Below, piece by piece: positions 42,658 through 49,170 of a DNA stretch of 49,170 nt (positions within the stretch are counted from its first letter, which is position 1; each line of letters begins with the position of its first letter). Location of the stretch: the NCBI GenBank assembly GCA_018057825.1, contig JAGPCY010000054.1, positions 1-49,170 of the forward strand, given 5' to 3'. Position numbers and translations under genes: made by a program. Under the pieces are notes generated by a model that worked only from the letters and a program-made list of their open reading frames with translations, had not been told where the DNA came from and made no database searches. This DNA is from Kofleriaceae bacterium (GTDB lineage: Bacteria; Myxococcota_A; Polyangia; Haliangiales; Haliangiaceae).

Positions 42658-43305
42658 TCACCGCGCGGTGCCGGCGCGGACGCGGGTGGCGTAGTCGCGC
42701 ACGAGCGGGTCGGGATCGCGATCGGCCTCGGTCAGGAGCGCGGCCAGCGCGGGGGAGCCGAGATGATGCAGGCACCACAGCGCGTTCATGCGGGTCCACG
42801 GCAGCGCGGGGGACGCGGTGGTCCACTCGCGCACGGCGAGGGCCTCGGCGACCGGGGCGCCGCGCCGGGCCAGGCTCTGCACGGCGCGCCGACGCACGTA
42901 CTCGTCGGGGTCGTCGGCGAGGTGCGCGAGCTCGGCGACCGCAGCCGCGCTGTCGATGGCCGGGTCGGCCAGCTCGACGGCGAGCTGCCAGCGGGCCTCC
43001 GCCGGGCCGCCAGCCCGAGCCGCGCGCGCCAACCCGACCGCGGCGTCGCGGGGGACCGTGCGCGCGAGCTGCTGGCACTCGTTGTCGCGGGCCAGCACCT
43101 CGAGGACGGTGGCCACGAGCGCGGGCGACCACGTCGGCGCGGGCGCGGCGGCGACCAGCGCGGCGAAGGCCTGATACAGCGCCGGCCAGCCATCGTAGTC
43201 GCACTCCCACTCGCCGCCGTCAGGGGGCCCGTCGGGGAAGCTGCGAGCGATCCACGACGCCAGCGCCGCCGCCTCGGCCAGGAACGCAGCGTCCGCCGTG
43301 GTCAC
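42658..43305 (-). CDS. HEAT-repeat-like protein
   Basis: 215 residues from ATG 43305. It is composed of amphipathic helices with HEAT-like spacing: VAELAHLADDPDEYVRRRAV, QSLARRGAPVAEAL and LCHHLG-type segments near the end (WCLHHLGSPALAALLTEADR). No signal peptide, membrane helix or catalytic motif. Such scaffolds mediate protein-protein contact or PBS-lyase-like binding. It is preceded by a terminator-like hairpin and followed by 148 bp with no clear feature before the kinase gene. Confidence 0.7.
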   Translation of the reverse strand: MTTADAAFLAEAAALASWIARSFPDGPPDGGEWECDYDGWPALYQAFAALVAAAPAPTWSPALVATVLEVLARDNECQQLARTVPRDAAVGLARAARAGGPAEARWQLAVELADPAIDSAAAVAELAHLADDPDEYVRRRAVQSLARRGAPVAEALAVREWTTASPALPWTRMNALWCLHHLGSPALAALLTEADRDPDPLVRDYATRVRAGTAR

Positions 43306-43320
43306 GTCGGCCCCGGCCCC

Positions 43321-43342
43321 GCGGCGTCACGCTCAACGCCGC
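43321..43342 (-). terminator. Terminator-like hairpin downstream of the SRPBCC gene
   Basis: GCGGCGT (43321-43327), 8-base loop, ACGCCGC (43336-43342): a perfect 7-bp stem about 10 bp after the SRPBCC stop and 15 bp before the HEAT-like gene. No T-tract follows on the minus strand, so if it terminates it would need Rho or another factor. Confidence 0.45.
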
Positions 43343-43351
43343 CGATCACGC

Positions 43352-43795
43352 TCACCCCAGCAGGTGGCGGCGGAAGGCGGCGACGGTGCGCTGGGCGGTG
43401 TCGCCCTCGAGGGCGGCCTGGGCCCAGCGCGGCACGGTGCGGCCGGCCCAGGTGGCGAGCTGGTAGTGGAGGATGCAGGCGCCGTCGTCCTTGGCCTCGA
43501 TGCGGGCGGTGCCCTCGAGGCCACGCGCATCGTCGGTGCCGGCCGGCGACCAGCCCAGGGTCCGGGTGTCGTCGTCGTAGGTGTAGCGCAGGCGGTACGA
43601 CAGGCTGCCGGTCGACGGCATCGAGGTGAACTGCACGATCGCCGGCCGGGTCGCCGGGCCCTCGACGACCTTGGCCTCGGCGATGCCGGGCACCCAGTCG
43701 GGCGTGGCCAGGATGTCGGCCAGGAGGCGCCAGGCGCGGTCAGGCGAGCAGGCGATCTCGATCGAGGCCTCGAGCACGGCGGCACTATACGGCAT
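43352..43795 (-). CDS. SRPBCC/START-like polyketide-cyclase-fold protein
   Basis: 147 residues from ATG 43795 (MPYSAAVLEASIEIACSPDRAW). The first strand and helix, ASIEIACSPDRAWRLLADI, followed by TPDWVPGIAEAKVVEG, are typical of the SRPBCC helix-grip fold (polyketide cyclase / START-like). Strands LSYRLRYTYDDDTRTLGW and ACILHYQLATWAGRTVP complete the barrel. Such proteins bind lipids or aromatic ligands, and some are enzymes. It lies 5 bp from the membrane protein stop in the same direction, so is probably co-transcribed with it. Ligand unknown. Confidence 0.85.
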   Translation of the reverse strand: MPYSAAVLEASIEIACSPDRAWRLLADILATPDWVPGIAEAKVVEGPATRPAIVQFTSMPSTGSLSYRLRYTYDDDTRTLGWSPAGTDDARGLEGTARIEAKDDGACILHYQLATWAGRTVPRWAQAALEGDTAQRTVAAFRRHLLG

Positions 43796-43800
43796 CGCGG

Positions 43801-45465
43801 TCACGGCGGCGCGTCGACCCCGGGCGGCGGCGCGACCGCGGTCATCGCCACGGTCTTCTGGCCGATGAACACCCCGAGCTGATGGTTGAACTCGTCGGCC
43901 AGCGCGGTCGTCCCCGAGGTCAGGCCCCGGGCCCGGTCGAGAGCGGCGATCAACACGTCGGTGGTGACGACCGTGAGGATCCACACGTTGGCGACGAAGG
44001 ACAGGACCACGTTCACCAGGTTGAGCAGGCTCCAGTCGAACTGCGCGACCAGCTCGCCCAGGGCCGCGACCATGAACGCCACCGACAGGCCGAGGGCGAT
44101 GAAGTACGAGGTCCGGGTCCGCCGGACCGCGGCGATGGCCTCGGGGCGCGTCAGCGGTCGCGCGAGCTGGTAGCCGCCGCGCCCCAGGAGCACCTCGGCG
44201 ACGATGATCGCGACCACCGCGGCGACGAAGTAGCCCGAGCCGGTGATCTGGTACGGCACGATCAGGACGACGTAGATGAACATCGCGTAGATCGGCGCGC
44301 CAAGGACGATCAGCCAGCCGGGCGCGGCCGAGCCCGGAAACAGGAGCTTGGTCACGGTGGCAGCCCGGACCAGGCCGGGGATGAGCGACACCGCCTTGGG
44401 CGCCAGGGTGAACATCGCCTGCAGCGAGAAGCCGAGGCCGAACAGGATCGCCAGGCCCTTGGCCTGCTCGGGCGGCAGCTCGCCGAGCTGATCGGCGACC
44501 AGGCTGCGCATCGGATACAGGTAGACGACGAACGGCGCGACGAAGAACGCGACCCAGGCCCAGGCGATCACCCGGCGGTGGCGCCGCCAGTTGGTCCACT
44601 TGCCGAGCTGGAGCCACAGGAGCGCGCAGAACGCGATCTCGGCGACCAGCGGGATGGTCTGCAGGCTGCGGAAGGTGTCGACCACCGTCGCCGGCAGGCC
44701 GCTGTCGTCATCGCCGTAGATCTCGAGGGCGCGCAGCCCGATGAGCGGCACCAAGAGCGTGGCGACCACGAAGATGATCGAGCGGCGCCAGGCGAGGAAG
44801 GCCTGGAAGCTCGGCTCGGTGACGCCGGCGGCGGTCAGGGCCGCGCGCTCACGCGGCAGGACCTCGTGGGGCTCGATGCGCAGGCGGATGGCGCGCAGGA
44901 CCGACAGCTTGAGGAACGAGAAGAAGCCGTCGCCTGGGACGCTGGGGGGGCGCGCGGCCGCGGGCGCGTAGGCGGCGGGCAGCGGTCCCTGCCCCGGCGC
45001 GCCGGGGTGCGGATACGGGTAGGGCTGGGCCGGATAGCCGGGCTGGGCCGGATAGCCGGGCTGCGGCGGGTAGGCGTAGCCAGGCTGCGGCGGGTAGGCC
45101 TGGCCGGGCTGCGGCGGATAGCCGGGCTGCGGCGGGCCCGGCTGTGGCGGATAGGCCTGACCGGGCTGCGGCGGATAGGCCTGGCCCGGCTGCGGCGGAT
45201 AGCCCGGCTGCGGCGGATAGCCCGGCTGCGCCGGATAAGCCGGCTTCGGTGGCTGCCCCGGTGGAGCGGCGTAGGGATACCGCCCGGGCTGAAACCCCGG
45301 CGGCGCACCCGGCGGCGCACCCGGCGCACCGGGCGCGACCGGCGCGGGCCCTGCGGGCGGCGGCCCGGGTGGCGCGGCCGACGGCGCCGCCGCGGGCTGG
45401 ACTGGCGACCCGAACGGCGGCGGCGGACCTCGACGAGGATCGCGGGGATCGCCCGGCTGCGACAT
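43801..45465 (-). CDS. Membrane protein with long PG(Q)YPPQ-rich cytoplasmic N-terminus
   Basis: 554 residues. Residues 1 to about 180 are Pro/Gly/Tyr/Gln-rich, with GYPPQPG and QAYPPQPG units in tandem. Residues about 180-530 contain about seven to eight hydrophobic helices (SIIFVVATLLVPLIGLRAL, VIAWAWVAFFVAPFVVYLY, GWLIVLGAPIYAMFIYVVLI, YFVAAVVAIIVAEVLL). The Pro-rich part resembles cytoplasmic low-complexity scaffolds seen in Yip1- or DUF-type membrane proteins, but no family is assigned. It is followed by ddl, 50 bp upstream on the same strand. Confidence 0.7.
   Translation of the reverse strand: MSQPGDPRDPRRGPPPPFGSPVQPAAAPSAAPPGPPPAGPAPVAPGAPGAPPGAPPGFQPGRYPYAAPPGQPPKPAYPAQPGYPPQPGYPPQPGQAYPPQPGQAYPPQPGPPQPGYPPQPGQAYPPQPGYAYPPQPGYPAQPGYPAQPYPYPHPGAPGQGPLPAAYAPAAARPPSVPGDGFFSFLKLSVLRAIRLRIEPHEVLPRERAALTAAGVTEPSFQAFLAWRRSIIFVVATLLVPLIGLRALEIYGDDDSGLPATVVDTFRSLQTIPLVAEIAFCALLWLQLGKWTNWRRHRRVIAWAWVAFFVAPFVVYLYPMRSLVADQLGELPPEQAKGLAILFGLGFSLQAMFTLAPKAVSLIPGLVRAATVTKLLFPGSAAPGWLIVLGAPIYAMFIYVVLIVPYQITGSGYFVAAVVAIIVAEVLLGRGGYQLARPLTRPEAIAAVRRTRTSYFIALGLSVAFMVAALGELVAQFDWSLLNLVNVVLSFVANVWILTVVTTDVLIAALDRARGLTSGTTALADEFNHQLGVFIGQKTVAMTAVAPPPGVDAPP
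45022..45240 (-). repeat. Tandem repeats encoding the GYPPQPG region
   Basis: Repeats related to GGCTGCGGCGGATA(G/A)GCC, in 15- to 24-bp units, encode YPPQPG(Q) on the minus strand. Copies differ mostly by silent changes and by an inserted QA. Confidence 0.85.
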
Positions 45466-45515
45466 GCCGGGATACTACCCCCGCGGCGGCCGGTTGCGCT
45501 CCCGGCGGGGCGTGC

Positions 45516-46457
45516 TCAGCGGGCGCCGGCGAGGATGCGCTCGCACAGCGTCGCGTACGACAGGCCGGCGCGCTTGGCGATCTTCGGCAGGAGGCTGGTC
45601 GCGGTCATCCCCGGCAGGGTGTTGACCTCGAGGACGAAGGCCCGTCCGTCGCGATCGATCCGCAAATCGGGGCGGGCGTGGCCGCTGCACCCGAGGGCCT
45701 TGTAGGCGTGGAGGGCGTGGGCCTCGCACCGCGCCAGCACCTCGGCCGGCACCTCGGGCGGCAGGAGGTACTGGGTGTCGTTGCGCAGGTACTTGGCCTC
45801 GTAGTCGTAGAACCGGGTCGCCGGCCGGACCTCGACCGAGCCCAGGACCTCACCGTCGAGGATGCCGACGAACACCTCGGTGCCGGCGATGTACTCCTCG
45901 ACCAGGACCGGGCCGTGGTGGCGACGGGCCAGGGCCACCGCCGCGGCGCACCCGCCGACGTCGTCGACGACCGACACCCCGACCGAGCTGCCCTCGTCGG
46001 CCGGCTTGACCACCAGCGGGTAGCCGAAGTCGGCCAGCGCCGCGGGCCCGTCGCTGCCGTCGTCGGGGCCGTCGCCGCGCCCGGGCAAGAGCCGCCAGCG
46101 CGGGGTCGGGATGCCGTGGCTCTCGAAGATCCGCTTGGACGCGACCTTGTCCATCGCCAGCGCGCTGGCCAGCACGCCCGAGCCGGTACACGGCACGCCC
46201 AGGCACGCGCACAGGCCCTGGACCGCGCCGTCCTCGCCGAAGGTGCCGTGGAGCGCGTTCCACACGACGTCGATCCGGTGCTCGGCCAGGAGCGCCGGCA
46301 GCGACGTGCCGGTGGTCCAGTCGATCGCGATGGCCTGGTAGCCGGCCTCGACGAGCGCGGCGTGGACGCCGGCGCCGGTCTTGAGCGAGACGTCGCGCTC
46401 CGACGACAGCCCGCCCAGGACCACCCCGATGCGCTTGTGACGATAGGCTTCGATCAT
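45516..46457 (-). CDS. ddl: D-alanine--D-alanine ligase
   Basis: 313 residues from ATG 46457, which overlaps the murB stop by 4 bases (ATGA); GGAG lies about 7 bases upstream. ATP-grasp signatures: RIGVVLGGLSSERDVSLKTG, NALHGTFGEDGAVQG, YPLVVKPADEGSSVGVSVV, EVFVGILDG and FVLEVNTLPGMTATSLLP. It joins two D-Ala for peptidoglycan precursor synthesis. Length is normal. It is the third gene of a murC-murB-ddl operon. Confidence 0.97.
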   Translation of the reverse strand: MIEAYRHKRIGVVLGGLSSERDVSLKTGAGVHAALVEAGYQAIAIDWTTGTSLPALLAEHRIDVVWNALHGTFGEDGAVQGLCACLGVPCTGSGVLASALAMDKVASKRIFESHGIPTPRWRLLPGRGDGPDDGSDGPAALADFGYPLVVKPADEGSSVGVSVVDDVGGCAAAVALARRHHGPVLVEEYIAGTEVFVGILDGEVLGSVEVRPATRFYDYEAKYLRNDTQYLLPPEVPAEVLARCEAHALHAYKALGCSGHARPDLRIDRDGRAFVLEVNTLPGMTATSLLPKIAKRAGLSYATLCERILAGAR

Positions 46458-47446
46458 AGAACTTCTCCGAGGATCTTCACCTCGAGCTCGAGGGTGAGCC
46501 CGTGGACCTCGCGCACGCGGTCGCGCACGCGATCGATCAAGGTCAACATGTCGGCGCAGGTCGCGCGCCCGCTCGACACCAGCCAGTTGGCGTGGACCGG
46601 CGAGCACACCGCGTCGCCGACCTGCCAGCCCTTGCAGCCGGCGCTCTCGATCAGCCGCCCGGCGAACTGCCCCGGCGGGTTCTTGAACGTCGAGCCGTTG
46701 GACGCGACCTTCTTGGGCTCGCGGGCGGCGCGGCGGGCCCGCAGCTCGCGGATCTCGGCGTCGGCCTCGGCCCGGGGCCGCGGCCGCAGGGTCAGCCCGG
46801 CGCGCACCACCAGCTCGTCGGGCGGCAGGTCGCTGGCCCGGTAGCGGAAGCCGCAGGCCGCGTGATCGCGCCGCACCGGCGTGGCGTCGGCCAGCCGCAC
46901 GCTCTCGACCCAGGTCACGACGCTGGTGAACTCGCCCAGGTAGGTGCCGGCGTTCATGATCAGGCCGCCGCCGACCGACCCTGGCACGCCGCCGAGGAAC
47001 TCCAGCCCGCCGAGGTCGTGCTTGAGCGCGAGCTGGAGCAGCTTCGACGTCGGCGTGCCGGCCTCGACCTCGATCGTGGTCGGCGAGGTCAGGGTCAGGC
47101 CACGCAGCCGGCCGGTGTTGAGCACGACGCCGCGGATGCCGGCGTCGCGGACCAGGAGGTTCGAGCCGCCGCCGACCACGGTGACCGGCACCCCGCGCGC
47201 CGCGCACCACGCCAGGAGCGCCGCCAGCCGCGCCGGGGTCGACGGCCGCGCGAAGGCGTCGGCCGGGCCGCCGATCCGCGCGGTGGTGTGCCGGCGCATC
47301 GGCTCGTCGAAACCGACGTCGTCGCCCAGGACCTCGACCAGGGCGGCGCGCGCGGCGCCGTCGAGGATCGACCGCGGGTTGGGCTCGGCGGTGGCCAGCC
47401 GGTCATCCGGCTCGTCGTCGCCGATCAGGAGGTCGTCGTCCGCCAT
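46454..47446 (-). CDS. murB: UDP-N-acetylenolpyruvoylglucosamine reductase
   Basis: 330 residues from ATG 47446 (MADDDLLIGDDEPDDRLA), including an acidic N-terminal extension of about 25 residues. FAD-binding motifs: VTVVGGGSNLLVRDAG and LGGVPGSVGGGLIMNAG. The catalytic Ser is in SNGSTFKNP; the final LEVKILGE carries the conserved Glu. MurB reduces the enolpyruvyl group with NADPH. The start lies 14 bp after the murC stop and it overlaps ddl. Confidence 0.96.
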   Translation of the reverse strand: MADDDLLIGDDEPDDRLATAEPNPRSILDGAARAALVEVLGDDVGFDEPMRRHTTARIGGPADAFARPSTPARLAALLAWCAARGVPVTVVGGGSNLLVRDAGIRGVVLNTGRLRGLTLTSPTTIEVEAGTPTSKLLQLALKHDLGGLEFLGGVPGSVGGGLIMNAGTYLGEFTSVVTWVESVRLADATPVRRDHAACGFRYRASDLPPDELVVRAGLTLRPRPRAEADAEIRELRARRAAREPKKVASNGSTFKNPPGQFAGRLIESAGCKGWQVGDAVCSPVHANWLVSSGRATCADMLTLIDRVRDRVREVHGLTLELEVKILGEVL

Positions 47447-47460
47447 CGCGCCGGCCGGGC

Positions 47461-48879
<1,419 letters not shown>

Positions 48880-49026
48880 CGGGACCTCGGCGACGAGCGG
48901 GCGGGGGTGACGCACGGCGGTAGAACGCACAGCGGCGCCGGTTTGTGCCAGCGCGGGGCGTATGTACCAGAAGCGACGGCCGCGGGGGCGCCGGGGTGAT
49001 CTCGCCGGTGGGGAGGGCGGAGGTGG
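48880..49026. other. murC upstream region
   Basis: 147 bp between the murC start and array 5. On the minus strand CTGGCACAAACCGGCGCC (around 48937-48954) begins like a sigma-54 -24 element, but the -12 GC is one base out of place, so no sigma-54 promoter is called. No ORF is convincing here. The murC promoter should be in or beside this region. Confidence 0.4.

Positions 49027-49170
<144 letters not shown>

Noticed and set aside
48937-48954. Sigma-54 promoter upstream of murC
   Set aside because: A TGGCAC start is present, but the second conserved GC is spaced 11 bases after GG instead of 10.

Overview
This is about 49 kb of very GC-rich (roughly 70% or more by eye), gene-dense DNA. It most resembles a predatory or gliding myxobacterium (Myxococcota). 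The evidence is an MglB/MglA polarity pair whose MglA looks almost identical to the Myxococcus protein, many lipoproteins with an LxAC-type lipobox, a secreted protein with Myxococcus-type cysteine-rich (DUF4215) repeats and cadherin-like domains, enhancer-binding regulators with GAF or FHA sensors, and a large Ser/Thr kinase. A Haliangiales/Kofleriaceae-like placement is only an inference. No rRNA, tRNA, CRISPR array, insertion sequence or phage gene was seen.

Layout. 1-156: hexanucleotide array. 369-3453: mglB, mglA and a membrane adaptor with a HlyD-like domain. 3503-4387: small genes (OB-fold-like, DksA-like, Cys-rich lipoprotein). 4394-8339: peptide-type ABC importer (binding protein, OppB, OppC) without ATPases. 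8338-14220: zinc-ribbon protein, EamA exporter, lipoprotein, AarF/ABC1 kinase, pseudopilin-like protein and S9 peptidase. 14288-20752: trypsin-like protease, ttcA, GH13 amylase lipoprotein, GAF/AAA+ regulator and YegP-type lipoprotein. 20961-29238: 1100-residue cadherin/lectin surface protein, AraC regulator, rhomboid protease, beta-propeller lipoprotein, and a GGDEF plus EAL pair for cyclic-di-GMP. 29301-33870: anthraniloyl-CoA monooxygenase/reductase, tryptophan 2,3-dioxygenase and a LysR regulator, a fragment of tryptophan-to-anthranilate catabolism. 33950-42509: an accessory-looking block with an FHA/AAA+ regulator, a papain-fold-like protein, an unknown protein, a lipoprotein and a Ser/Thr kinase. 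42658-48879: HEAT-like protein, SRPBCC protein, proline-rich membrane protein, ddl, murB and murC. 49027-49170: another hexanucleotide array running off the end.

The most unusual feature is a dispersed family of five degenerate hexanucleotide arrays (GGTCTC/GGCCTC/CGCCTC, with a GGTTCG variant; complement GAGACC). They total about 130 units, all lie in intergenic gaps, usually begin within 0-8 bases of a stop codon, and read GGTCTC on the coding strand of the gene beside them. Both window ends lie inside such arrays, which would be natural assembly break points. The second candidate for something undescribed is the 33950-42509 block, where a phosphothreonine-binding regulator with a non-canonical GAFPGA loop sits near a kinase and an uncharacterised papain-fold-like protein.

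Start codons were chosen from family length, Shine-Dalgarno sequences and overlaps; several genes appear to use GTG or TTG. All functional calls rest on motif recognition from sequence alone.
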